Shown here in pieces: positions 1 through 7,601 of a DNA stretch of 28,325 nt (positions within the stretch are counted from its first letter, which is position 1; each line of letters opens with the position of its first letter). The notes under the pieces were generated by a model that had not been told where the DNA came from, searched no databases, and saw nothing but the letters and a program-made list of their open reading frames with translations. A program made the translations under genes and the position numbers. Origin of the DNA: Oscillospiraceae bacterium (GTDB lineage: Bacteria > Bacillota > Clostridia > Oscillospirales > Ruminococcaceae); contig JAEDJV010000017.1 in the NCBI GenBank assembly GCA_016296165.1, forward strand, positions 1 through 28,325. The letters run 5' to 3'.

Positions 1-1
1 G

Positions 2-1384
2 TACAGATTTCTTGACCTTCGCCGTCAGCCGCTTCAGCAGAACATCATGATGCGTCACGAAATTGCAAAGGCTGCAAGAGAATATTTCTATGACAATGGA
101 TTTATCGAGATAGAAACACCTATGATGATGAAATCTACTCCTGAAGGTGCAAGAGACTACCTCATTCCTTCAAGAGTTCACAACGGAAAATTCTACGCTC
201 TTCCACAGTCACCTCAGATATACAAGCAGCTCCTTATGATTTCTGGTTTTGACAAGTACATTCAGCTTGCAAGATGTTTCAGAGATGAAGATCTTCGTGC
301 AGACAGACAGCCTGAATTTACACAGATAGACCTTGAAATGTCATTTGTTGATGTTGAAGATATCCTTCAGACAACAGAGGGATTCATCTCATATCTCTTT
401 AAGAAAGTTCTTAACGTGGACATCCCTGTTCCATTGCCAAGACTCACATACACAGAAGCTATGAACAGATTTGGTTCAGACAAGCCTGACACAAGATTTG
501 GCATGGAAATAACAGATATCTCCAATATTGTTAAATCATGCGGATTTAGTGTGTTTACATCAGCTATAGAAAACGGCGGAAGCGTTCGCGGTATCGTTGC
601 CAAGAATGCCGTATCCGTTCTCACCCGAAAGGAAATAGACAAACTTACTGAAACTGCTAAGGGTATCGGTGCAAAAGGACTTGCATATATCAGATGGAAT
701 GACGATGAACCAACTTGTTCCTTTGCAAAATTCATAAGCGAAGAGGAAAAGAAGGCAATCCTCGAAGCTCTCGGCTGCGAAAAGGGTGACGTTGCCCTTA
801 TCATTGCTGATAAAAATAAAATTACACTTCCTGTTCTGGGAGCACTCAGACTTAATGTTGCAAAGAAACTCGATATCATTCCTGAACAGTTCAACTTTCT
901 CTGGATCACAGAATTCCCATTCTTCGAATATGACGAAGAAAGCGGCTCATGGCTTGCTATGCATCATCCGTTCACAATGCCTATGGATGAATGTCTCCAG
1001 TACCTTGATTCTGCGCCTGAAAAAGTATTTGCAAAGGCTTATGACCTCGTACTCAATGGTGTGGAACTCTCATCAGGTTCTATGAGAATAACAGACTATG
1101 AACTTCAGGAGAAAATGTTCAGAGCTTTGGGACTTACAAAGGAAGAAATCGAAGCAAAATTCGGATTCCTTGTTGAAGCATATAAGTACGGTGCACCACC
1201 GCATGGAGGACTTGGTATAGGACTTGACCGTCTCTCGATGATTATGTGTGGTTGCGACAGCTTAAGAGACGTAACAGCGTTCCCTAAGGTTCAGAACGCA
1301 AGTGAACTTATGTCAGAATGTCCTTCAGTTGTAGACAAGGAAAATCTTGATATACTTGGAATTAAAATTATTGAAAAAGAATAA
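2..1384 (+). CDS. aspS: Aspartate--tRNA ligase, 5'-truncated by window edge
   Basis: Class II aminoacyl-tRNA synthetase that charges tRNA-Asp with aspartate in the cytoplasm. The reading frame is open from base 2, so the gene starts outside the window. The visible 460 residues begin at YRFLDLRR, the usual start of the catalytic core, and the N-terminal anticodon-binding OB fold (roughly 140 residues in the family) is missing. Motif 2 is seen as FRDEDLRADRQPEFTQ and motif 3 as GGLGIGLDRL near the C-terminus. The bacterial-type GAD insertion lies between them, around residues 130-270. The ATG at base 47 is internal and is not the real start. No strong terminator follows, and the next gene has its own promoter. 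Whether it is the discriminating or non-discriminating (Asp/Asn) type cannot be judged without the N-terminus. Confidence 0.97.
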   Translation, partial: YRFLDLRRQPLQQNIMMRHEIAKAAREYFYDNGFIEIETPMMMKSTPEGARDYLIPSRVHNGKFYALPQSPQIYKQLLMISGFDKYIQLARCFRDEDLRADRQPEFTQIDLEMSFVDVEDILQTTEGFISYLFKKVLNVDIPVPLPRLTYTEAMNRFGSDKPDTRFGMEITDISNIVKSCGFSVFTSAIENGGSVRGIVAKNAVSVLTRKEIDKLTETAKGIGAKGLAYIRWNDDEPTCSFAKFISEEEKKAILEALGCEKGDVALIIADKNKITLPVLGALRLNVAKKLDIIPEQFNFLWITEFPFFEYDEESGSWLAMHHPFTMPMDECLQYLDSAPEKVFAKAYDLVLNGVELSSGSMRITDYELQEKMFRALGLTKEEIEAKFGFLVEAYKYGAPPHGGLGIGLDRLSMIMCGCDSLRDVTAFPKVQNASELMSECPSVVDKENLDILGIKIIEKE

Positions 1385-1407
1385 TTTACAAAATACACAA
1401 AAACATA

Positions 1408-1436
1408 TTGTGTTTTGCAATTAAATAGTGTATAAT
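1408..1436 (+). promoter_or_regulatory. Sigma-A-type promoter for the DHH phosphoesterase gene
   Basis: TTGTGT, a 17-base spacer and a perfect TATAAT lie 35 bases before the ATG at 1472. It sits in the aspS-DHH gap, so the phosphoesterase can be transcribed independently of aspS. Confidence 0.6.
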
Positions 1437-1471
1437 TGATATATAAAATAATTATTCAGGGGGTTTTTATT

Positions 1472-2401
1472 ATGAGACTTGTAACACGATCAGATTTTGA
1501 CGGACTTGCATGCGGGGCACTCCTGCTTGAAGTGGGTATTATAGATTCATGGAAGTTTGTTCATCCTAAGGATCTTCAGGATGGTCTTTTCGAAGTAACA
1601 GAAAACGATGTTCTTGCAAATGTTCCTTTTGTTGAGGGCTGCGGACTGTGGTTTGACCATCACTCCAGCGAACACGAGAGAAACCAGCTTGAAGGCAAGT
1701 ATAAAGGCGAAAGCCGTATAACACCTTCGTGCGCAAGAATTATTTATGAATACTACGGCGGAAAAGAAAGATTTTCACACTTTGATGATATGATGGAAGC
1801 CGTTGACAAGGTTGACTCAGGACATCTTACAGTTGATGAAGTTCTTAATCCAAGCGGATGGATTCTTGTAGGATATCTTATGGATCCGCGTACAGGACTG
1901 GGACGTTTCAGAAACTTCACAATCAGCAACTATCAGCTCATGGAAAAGCTTCTTAACTGCTGCAGAACAATGAATACGGATGAGATTCTGGCTCTTCCTG
2001 ACATCATTGAACGAATTGAAGTTTACAATGAACAGACTGAACTTTTCAAAAAAATGGTTCACGAACATACGGAGATCAGAAAGGATGTTATCATAACAGA
2101 TCTACGCGGTGTTGACCCAATCTATACAGGCAACAGATTCATGATATACAGCCTCTATCCTGAACAGAACATTTCTGTATGGATAGTAAACGGACGAGGA
2201 GGTCTTGGATGCTCCTGTGCAGTAGGCCACAGCATTCTCAACAGAACTTCAGAAGTAAATGTAGGAAGCCTTATGCTCAAATACGGCGGCGGCGGTCATC
2301 GCGTTGTCGGAACCTGTCAGTTCCCTGACGAAGAAATGGCCGAAAAGGTACCAGCTCTCCTTGACGAGATTGTAAATTACAAAGAATATTATCCTAATTA
2401 A
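1472..2401 (+). CDS. DHH-family phosphoesterase (exopolyphosphatase-like)
   Basis: A 309-residue protein of the DHH/DHHA1 phosphoesterase superfamily. These are metal-dependent hydrolases of phosphodiester or phosphoanhydride bonds (RecJ, NrnA-type oligoribonucleases, exopolyphosphatases). The N-terminal DFDG motif (residues 7-10) and the DHH signature in FDHHSSE (around residue 68) are the metal ligands. The C-terminal GGGGH motif in KYGGGGHRVVG marks the DHHA1 substrate-binding domain. The start at 1472 follows a GGGGG-rich ribosome binding site; a more upstream in-frame ATG at 1436 overlaps the -10 box and is unlikely. The substrate cannot be assigned: polyphosphate, short RNA and cyclic dinucleotides are all handled within the superfamily. 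There is no membrane or PAS/GGDEF region, so it is not a GdpP-type enzyme. Confidence 0.88.
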   Translation: MRLVTRSDFDGLACGALLLEVGIIDSWKFVHPKDLQDGLFEVTENDVLANVPFVEGCGLWFDHHSSEHERNQLEGKYKGESRITPSCARIIYEYYGGKERFSHFDDMMEAVDKVDSGHLTVDEVLNPSGWILVGYLMDPRTGLGRFRNFTISNYQLMEKLLNCCRTMNTDEILALPDIIERIEVYNEQTELFKKMVHEHTEIRKDVIITDLRGVDPIYTGNRFMIYSLYPEQNISVWIVNGRGGLGCSCAVGHSILNRTSEVNVGSLMLKYGGGGHRVVGTCQFPDEEMAEKVPALLDEIVNYKEYYPN

Positions 2402-2413
2402 ATAATCTCACTC

Positions 2414-2448
2414 CAGTCATACGGTTTTTCTCGTATGACTGTTTTTTA
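2414..2448 (+). terminator. Intrinsic terminator after the DHH gene
   Basis: Ten-base-pair stem (CAGTCATACG with CGTATGACTG), an eight-base loop and a run of six T. It ends the DHH transcript 13 bases after the stop. Confidence 0.9.
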
Positions 2449-2474
2449 TAATGATAATTTTTAAAACATAACAC

Positions 2475-2503
2475 TTGATAATCTCCTGTTTTCATTGTAT
2501 AAT
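2475..2503 (+). promoter_or_regulatory. Sigma-A-type promoter for the LCP gene
   Basis: TTGATA, 17-base spacer, TATAAT, ending 28 bases before the ATG at 2532. Near-consensus boxes with the ideal spacing. Confidence 0.8.
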
Positions 2504-2531
2504 AATATATACACCTGAAAGGAGAATACAA

Positions 2532-3794
2532 ATGGCAGAAAAAAATGCTCATGAAGATCAGGATACACTACAGTTCCGGGTTCCAAAACAACCGGAAACG
2601 GATTATAACCACACACGTATATACAGAAAATCAGATATAGAACAACATCGTTCGTCCAATAAAAGCAGTTCATCACCTTCTGGTACACTTAACAATCAGC
2701 AATACAGAAAGAAACAGACGTCCTCTGCTGTACACAATCAGAATGCAGCAAAACAGCAACCCCGTACTCGTCAGCAAAGAACAGCTGTTCCGCCTGAAAC
2801 TGTTCCGCAGACTAACAGAAATCCGAAAGCAAAACCGGAGAAAAAGAAAAAAGGTGGATTTCTAAAAAAACTTTTACTGTTAGTTTTTGCCGTTTTTCTG
2901 ATTTATTCAACTGCAGCACTTTACTACATAACAAGGATCAATCCAATTGAAGATTCAGGACAGTATGTAAACGACCCGGAAACAATGCTGTATTCATCAG
3001 AGGTAAAAAACATACTTGTAATCGGCGAAGACTCGCGTGACAATGCAGCAAGGGGATTATCAGACTCTATAATTCTTCTGTCTGTCAACAGGAAAAATAA
3101 AAAATTGCAGATGACATCATTTATGCGTGATATCTATACAGAAATTGACGGATATGATTTTGATAAGATAAATGCCGCATATTCGTATGGAGGTGCCCCG
3201 TTGCTAAAGGACACAATCGAAGATAATTTTAAGATAAGAATAGACGGATGTGTTACTCTCAACTTTACTGCAGTTGCACATATAGTCGATGCAGTAGGCG
3301 GTGTCCAGATAACCCTTACTCCTGAAGAAGCAAATGCAGTAAACGAAATACTTTTCAGCGAGGTAAATGAAATCATGGGAGATTCTCCCGGAGATGATTT
3401 TCTCCCCGGAGGAGGAACATATATTCTTGACGGAAAGCAGGCCCTCTCTTACAGCCGTATAAGATACATCGGAAATGCTGATTTTGAAAGGACCCAGCGC
3501 CAGCGTACAGTAATTACACAGGTATTGAGCAGAATGAAAAAAATTAATCCTGTAAAATTCAACAGCAATATCACAAAGGCTCTCGAATATATCGGAACAG
3601 ATATGAGTGTTACTGATATGTACATCATGAGTCTCAGGCTCCCGTTACTGCTTATGTCATATGAAACCGAACAGCTCCGTGTTCCGGCAGACGGAACGTG
3701 GAGTTATGGTGAAACATGGGACGGTATGTCAATTATAAACGTTGACTTTTATGCAAATACCGAGTATCTCAAACAAAATATTTATATTCAGTAA
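2532..3794 (+). CDS. LCP family (LytR-CpsA-Psr) cell-wall glycopolymer transferase
   Basis: A 420-residue membrane-anchored enzyme of the LCP family. These move undecaprenyl-linked glycopolymers (teichoic acids, capsule, secondary wall polymers) onto peptidoglycan at the outer face of the membrane. Residues 1-109 form an unusually long, Gln/Ser/Pro-rich, basic cytoplasmic tail predicted to be disordered. A single membrane segment is at about 110-131. The LCP domain follows with its phosphate-binding pattern: D167 and R169 in GEDSRD, R174 and D178 in RGLSDS, R199-D200 in FMRDIY, and KINAAY. The start at 2532 follows GGAG and lies downstream of the promoter; the in-frame ATG at 2475 would overlap the -35 box. 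It is monocistronic. The tail could be a docking or phosphorylation region, but nothing in the window proves this. Confidence 0.92.
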   Translation: MAEKNAHEDQDTLQFRVPKQPETDYNHTRIYRKSDIEQHRSSNKSSSSPSGTLNNQQYRKKQTSSAVHNQNAAKQQPRTRQQRTAVPPETVPQTNRNPKAKPEKKKKGGFLKKLLLLVFAVFLIYSTAALYYITRINPIEDSGQYVNDPETMLYSSEVKNILVIGEDSRDNAARGLSDSIILLSVNRKNKKLQMTSFMRDIYTEIDGYDFDKINAAYSYGGAPLLKDTIEDNFKIRIDGCVTLNFTAVAHIVDAVGGVQITLTPEEANAVNEILFSEVNEIMGDSPGDDFLPGGGTYILDGKQALSYSRIRYIGNADFERTQRQRTVITQVLSRMKKINPVKFNSNITKALEYIGTDMSVTDMYIMSLRLPLLLMSYETEQLRVPADGTWSYGETWDGMSIINVDFYANTEYLKQNIYIQ

Positions 3795-3798
3795 ATTT

Positions 3799-3830
3799 AA
3801 AAACTCTTCCGGATCCGGAAGAGTTTTTTT
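3799..3830. terminator. Palindromic bidirectional terminator between the LCP and sensor kinase genes
   Basis: A perfect palindrome (AACTCTTCC GGATCC GGAAGAGTT core) followed on the plus strand by seven T and on the minus strand by a shorter T run. It sits between two convergent genes and overlaps the last codon of the kinase gene. The plus direction is the stronger one. Confidence 0.88.
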
Positions 3831-4725
3831 ATATTATTTTAAATTTTACTGTTATAGTAAATATATCTCCATTAAGCGAAGCTGATATACTGCCATTCAT
3901 TTTTTCAGTCATCTGTTTGGCTATAGCAAGACCTAAACCGGCAGAGGCTGCTGTCCTGGCCTTATCTGCTTTATAAAATCTATCAAAGACCTGTGAAACA
4001 TCTATATCTTCAGGATTTTCTGTATCGTTGCTGCACAGGAAAACTGTACTGTCCCCTTCTCTGAAAAGTTTAACCTCAACCATGCTCTTACTGTGAACAA
4101 GACTGTTTTTAATTATGTTTTCCGTAATTCGCTGAATCATAATATTATTACCCATAACAAACAGTATTTCATCTGTGATGTCAATGTTCGGTTCTATTCC
4201 TTCTGACGTAAATTCATCATAGTAGGAAAACAGACTGTCATATACAATCTGATTTATCTGCTGTTTTTCCATATTTACCGAAAGATCGCTATCCTGAAGT
4301 TTTGAAAATGTGAATAGCTCTTCAAGCAGATTTTTAAGTGCATCTATTCTCTGTCGAATAACAGTCATATACCTTTCCTTCTGTGTTGCATCATCAGATT
4401 CACACATAATCTGAAAATACCCGTCAAGTGAAGTCAGGGGGGTTCTGATATCATGCGAAAGTCCGGACAAAATAGCCCTTAACTGTCTGTCTTTTTTATT
4501 TACCTCTGTAATTCTTTCATTGTACACTTCAATAAGTTCGTTTATATTTTCTGTCAGAGTAATAATTTCTCTACTGTCCAAAGACGAAGTAAGCTTCATA
4601 TTCGTTTCATTTTCTCTGATATACGAAATCTGGCGGCAGATTTTCTTTATCTGTCGCCTGTATAACAAATTTACAGATACTGATATTATCAGTAATAAAC
4701 CAAGTATAACAGCCGCTGCCGCCAT
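3829..4725 (-). CDS. Sensor histidine kinase of an ABC-transporter-linked two-component system
   Basis: A 298-residue histidine kinase, last gene of the DUF3592-regulator-ABC cassette. One membrane segment (about residues 3-21) is followed by a short linker, with no recognisable extracellular sensor domain. The dimerisation/H-box has H91 in LSHDIRTPLTS. The ATP-binding domain shows an N box (N203, N207 in ENIIKNSLVHS), an F box (VFDRFYKAD) and a G box (AGLGLAIAKQ). The usual DxGxG motif is degenerate (SNDTENPED). AGGAG lies eight bases before the ATG. The gap to the permease gene is 62 bases with no clear promoter or terminator, so it is probably cotranscribed. The likely partner is the OmpR-type regulator at 6567-7235. 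The architecture resembles small kinases linked to lantibiotic or bacitracin immunity transporters; the ligand is unknown. Confidence 0.93.
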   Translation of the reverse strand: MAAAAVILGLLLIISVSVNLLYRRQIKKICRQISYIRENETNMKLTSSLDSREIITLTENINELIEVYNERITEVNKKDRQLRAILSGLSHDIRTPLTSLDGYFQIMCESDDATQKERYMTVIRQRIDALKNLLEELFTFSKLQDSDLSVNMEKQQINQIVYDSLFSYYDEFTSEGIEPNIDITDEILFVMGNNIMIQRITENIIKNSLVHSKSMVEVKLFREGDSTVFLCSNDTENPEDIDVSQVFDRFYKADKARTAASAGLGLAIAKQMTEKMNGSISASLNGDIFTITVKFKII

Positions 4726-4787
4726 GATAATTTCTCCTGTTGTATTTTTTACCGTTCTTTATTTTTTCTTTCTTTTGTTCTGTATAT

Positions 4788-5558
4788 TTATTTTATATCT
4801 CTTTTTTGCATTAAAATCACAGACAATGTGCCTGATATTACAATATATAATACTGCAGTTATATTTCCTGCCAGCAAAGTTTTATATTCAGGATCCATAT
4901 TATATGTTGTAAGATAAATACAGTCTATATCAAATCCTCTTATTCCAAAGCAATCGCCAAAAATATAATTGATTAAACTCGAAAAAATATGCTGTATTCC
5001 CAAAGAATATAACAATCCTGTTATCAGAGGCAAAGCCGTACCGCGTGCTGCCAGCATAATAAATGATACAAAAATAACAAATGCATAGACTATAAGATAA
5101 TCCATAATAATTACTTTTAAACTGTAAATGTCAAATCCAAATGGTGCATTGTAAAAACATTTTAATGAAACTGCCAGTATTACAAATCCGGTTACAAACA
5201 TAAATAAGGAATAGATTAACGAAAAAATCATCCGGGAAAAAACAATATGATATCTTCTGCTCTGCAGACATGCTATATTTTTAATATATCCATTCCTGTT
5301 ATCTGCCGCCAGGAATACTGTCAGGGGAACCATAATAACAGCCATATACAACCCTGTTGATGTAATATCCAGAAAATCACTTATTATTGTGCTGTTGTAT
5401 TTAACCGGAATAAAACTTCCGGTATTATAATCAAAAGCCTCAACGTACCAATACAGACTTACAAATCCAAAATTGAACATAAACATCATCACCAGACAAG
5501 TATAAGTACTTAGCGAATGGAGTGCTCTGTATATATATGCTCTTACCGTATTCATCAT
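4788..5558 (-). CDS. ABC-2-type transporter permease (bacitracin/lantibiotic immunity-like)
   Basis: A 256-residue integral membrane protein with about six hydrophobic segments (near residues 15-37, 69-86, 108-131, 147-169, 176-195 and 230-248), typical of single-domain ABC-2 permeases. It ends in a basic tail, QKRDIK. Its ATG overlaps the TGA of the ATPase gene (ATGA), which implies translational coupling, and AGGAGG lies nine bases upstream inside the ATPase gene. Families of this layout (BcrB, LanE/LanG-like) expel or detoxify membrane-active peptides. Only one permease is encoded, so it would act as a homodimer. The function is inferred from the ATPase and the two-component context; sequence conservation in such permeases is low. 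Confidence 0.82.
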   Translation of the reverse strand: MMNTVRAYIYRALHSLSTYTCLVMMFMFNFGFVSLYWYVEAFDYNTGSFIPVKYNSTIISDFLDITSTGLYMAVIMVPLTVFLAADNRNGYIKNIACLQSRRYHIVFSRMIFSLIYSLFMFVTGFVILAVSLKCFYNAPFGFDIYSLKVIIMDYLIVYAFVIFVSFIMLAARGTALPLITGLLYSLGIQHIFSSLINYIFGDCFGIRGFDIDCIYLTTYNMDPEYKTLLAGNITAVLYIVISGTLSVILMQKRDIK

Positions 5559-6469
5559 TTTTCCGCACCTCCTGAAGTTTTTTTAAAATAGTAATCTTCA
5601 ATATCAACTGATACTATTTTTAGCTGTTTAATTTTACAGCCGTTACCTACAAGAAGTTCATTTATCTTTGCTGTTTCATCAAGATGGCCCATAATATTCA
5701 GGGTCTGGCTATCAGTTACTTTAAATTCTTTGATTCCTGATTCCTCCAGAATCACACATGCTAGCTGAGGATTATCTGTATTGATCTCAACATGATTCTG
5801 ACACCTTGACAGAAGTTCCTCTCGTGAAATTTCCTCAATGAGTTTTCCCTTGTGTATAATTCCGAAAGTATCTGCTATCTTTGAAAGTTCCTCAAGAATG
5901 TGACTTGATACCATTATGGTGAGGTTTTTTTCATCACGAAGCTTTACAAGGATTTCTCTTATCCTGGCTATTCCCTGGGGATCCAGGCCGTTTATAGGTT
6001 CATCAAGAACCAGAACATCCGGATTTCCTACAAGTGCAAGAGCTATTCCAAGTCTCTGGCGCATACCAAACGAAAATTTATTTACAGTTTTTTTGCCGGT
6101 GTTTTGCAGATCAACAAGTTTCAGAATTTCTTCTATACAACTGTAATCTCTTATGCCTGACAGTTTACACTTGAATTTCATATTCTGATAAGCTGTCATG
6201 TCATAGTAAAGTCCCGGTTCTTCAATAAGGCTGCCTATTCGTTCTCTCAGAGCATGCGACTCATCTTCTGTTTTGCCAAATAGCATTATCTCCCCTTCAC
6301 TTTGTTCTGCAAGTCCGCATATCATTTTCATGCATGTGGTTTTTCCGGCACCGTTTGTTCCAATAAATCCGTATATCTCTCCGCGTTTCACATGAAGATT
6401 TACACCATCTGCCGCAAAATGTTTACCATATTTTTTGGTAAGATTACGTGTCTCAATTATATACTCCAT
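5555..6469 (-). CDS. ABC transporter ATP-binding protein (BcrA-like)
   Basis: A 304-residue nucleotide-binding subunit. Walker A is GTNGAGKTT (residues 37-45), the ABC signature reads FSFGMRQ where most members have LSGGQ or a variant, and Walker B plus D-loop is VLVLDEPINGLDP. The H-loop lies in SSHILEE. The C-terminal extension of about 80 residues after the ATPase core is usual for the bacitracin-resistance (BcrA/DrrA) subfamily. AAAGGA precedes the ATG. It is the first gene after the response regulator and follows a 97-base gap with a direct repeat that looks like a regulator binding site. Expected role: energising the adjacent permease for export or removal of an antimicrobial peptide; the substrate is not known. 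Confidence 0.93.
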   Translation of the reverse strand: MEYIIETRNLTKKYGKHFAADGVNLHVKRGEIYGFIGTNGAGKTTCMKMICGLAEQSEGEIMLFGKTEDESHALRERIGSLIEEPGLYYDMTAYQNMKFKCKLSGIRDYSCIEEILKLVDLQNTGKKTVNKFSFGMRQRLGIALALVGNPDVLVLDEPINGLDPQGIARIREILVKLRDEKNLTIMVSSHILEELSKIADTFGIIHKGKLIEEISREELLSRCQNHVEINTDNPQLACVILEESGIKEFKVTDSQTLNIMGHLDETAKINELLVGNGCKIKQLKIVSVDIEDYYFKKTSGGAEK

Positions 6470-6501
6470 ATCTTTTATTCCTTTCTTTTTTTGAGTATGC
6501 T

Positions 6502-6530
6502 ATAATAATAAAACTAATAAATTAATTAAT
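6502..6530 (-). promoter_or_regulatory. Possible activated promoter for the ABC-kinase genes
   Basis: On the minus strand a TATTAT box (6507-6502) lies 33 bases before the ATPase start, but the -35 position is only AT-rich and has no TTGACA-like hexamer. A poor -35 next to a direct repeat is the usual look of a promoter that needs an activator. Tentative. Confidence 0.35.
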
Positions 6531-6540
6531 CGCAAAAAAA

Positions 6541-6559
6541 GTATAAAGAAAGTATAAAG
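6541..6559 (-). promoter_or_regulatory. Direct-repeat operator, probable response-regulator binding site
   Basis: Two identical octamers, GTATAAAG at 6541-6548 and 6552-6559, repeat with an 11-base period (one helical turn). OmpR/PhoB-family regulators bind such tandem half-sites as head-to-tail dimers. The site lies between the regulator gene and the ABC genes, just upstream of the probable promoter. That the neighbouring regulator binds here is an inference. Confidence 0.5.
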
Positions 6560-6566
6560 ATTTTAA

Positions 6567-7235
6567 TTAAGATTTTGTAATTCTGAAACCAACGCCCCAT
6601 ATTGTATCAATATATTCTTCTTCAGTTATTTTCTTTATTTTCTGTCTGATATTGCTTATATGAACGTTTATGGTTTTGTCTTCACCAATATAGTAATCAT
6701 CCCAGGCATACTGGTATATCTCCTGTTTGGTAAAGATTTTTGATTTGTTCTTAAGCATAAGTTCAAGAATTTTGTATTCATGTGCAGTCAGATTTAGTTC
6801 CTTGTCTTCTACTGTAACCGTACGGAGTGCTCCGTTCATGACCATCTTCTTGTGTACAAACGTCTTTGAAACCTGATTTTTCTTTCTCAGCTGAACCATT
6901 ACTCTTGCACGAAGTTCATTTATATCAAAGGGTTTGGTAATATAATCATCTGCTCCAAGTGTAAGCAGATCAATCTTACTGTCCAGAGTATCAACTGCTG
7001 ACAAAATGATAAAAGGGGCAGATGTCAATTCCTTGCCTCTTTCCAGGACTTCACTCCCATGCAGCCCCGGAAGCATAAGATCAAGAATAATAAGGTCATA
7101 TTCATCACTTTCAAGTCTTAAAACCCCCTCTGTACCTGAAAATGCGGATATACAGGTATATCCGCTTAATTCGAGAGATTCTTTTATAAGGTTGTTTATA
7201 TTGATTTCGTCTTCTATGATAAGTATTTTGTTCAT
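6567..7235 (-). CDS. OmpR/PhoB-family response regulator
   Basis: A 222-residue DNA-binding response regulator. The receiver domain (residues 1-115) has the acidic pocket E8-D9, phospho-acceptor D52 in LDLMLPG, S79 and K101 in TKPF. The C-terminal winged-helix (about 125-222) ends with the family signature GVGFRI. The upstream DUF3592 frame stops 12 bases before the ATG, and that stop codon abuts the AAGGCGG ribosome binding site, so translation of the regulator is probably coupled to it. The kinase at 3829-4725 is the likely partner. Candidate target: the 11-base-period repeat at 6541-6559 in front of the ABC genes. Confidence 0.95.
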   Translation of the reverse strand: MNKILIIEDEININNLIKESLELSGYTCISAFSGTEGVLRLESDEYDLIILDLMLPGLHGSEVLERGKELTSAPFIILSAVDTLDSKIDLLTLGADDYITKPFDINELRARVMVQLRKKNQVSKTFVHKKMVMNGALRTVTVEDKELNLTAHEYKILELMLKNKSKIFTKQEIYQYAWDDYYIGEDKTINVHISNIRQKIKKITEEEYIDTIWGVGFRITKS

Positions 7236-7247
7236 TACTTTCCGCCT

Positions 7248-7601
7248 TTAAAACTTTGACATCCCAATCATGCTCTGTTCAACAAGAGATTGTATATCAA
7301 CAAATGCTTCATTCGGATTGGTCGGATTGACATATATGTTTACCGGCATTCCCAGATAAGCAGAATAGTCATTAAATGACGAATCTGATGTATATGAACG
7401 AATCTGCCCTGTGTAGTCATCGACTATCTCACATTTTATCATATTAGGGTGTCTTCCGTTTACAGTTGTTGATGTATCGGTAACTATATCAGTAACCGTT
7501 GCAAGTGTTCTTATTCCGTTTTGTATGAGAAATTTTTTTCTTTTGGATTTTTTTATTTCGAATGCAGCAAAGCTACCGCCCATTCCTGCAAAAAAAAACA
7601 C
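7248..7601 (-). CDS. 3' part of a frameshift-split DUF3592-like membrane protein
   Basis: An open frame of up to 117 codons that joins in sense with the frame upstream. At the nine-T run (7598-7590 on the minus strand) the upstream frame stops after the sequence MGVFFCRNGR, while this frame reads FFFAGMGGSFAAFEIKK. Removing one T gives a continuous ~240-residue protein whose central membrane segment is IIIFPMGVFFAGMGGSFAAF. The following soluble part (about 75 residues) ends with a strand motif VNIYVNPTNPNEAFVD that mirrors VYVHYDPADPNK in the first half, so the whole protein looks like two DUF3592/SH3-like lobes around a membrane segment. The only start in this frame near the junction is a GTG at 7601 without a convincing ribosome binding site. 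Either the gene is expressed by slippage, is phase variable, or is a pseudogene or sequencing error. Confidence 0.6.
   Translation of the reverse strand: MFFFAGMGGSFAAFEIKKSKRKKFLIQNGIRTLATVTDIVTDTSTTVNGRHPNMIKCEIVDDYTGQIRSYTSDSSFNDYSAYLGMPVNIYVNPTNPNEAFVDIQSLVEQSMIGMSKF

Noticed and set aside
1386..1420. Inverted repeat between aspS and the DHH gene (CAAAATACACAA with TTGTGTTTTG) as an aspS terminator
   Set aside because: The stem is AT-rich with a bulge, no T run follows, and it overlaps the -35 box of the next promoter.
2815..2865. Lys-rich, A-rich stretch in the LCP gene as a slippage site
   Set aside because: The frame is uninterrupted through it and the basic residues fit the inner side of the membrane segment.
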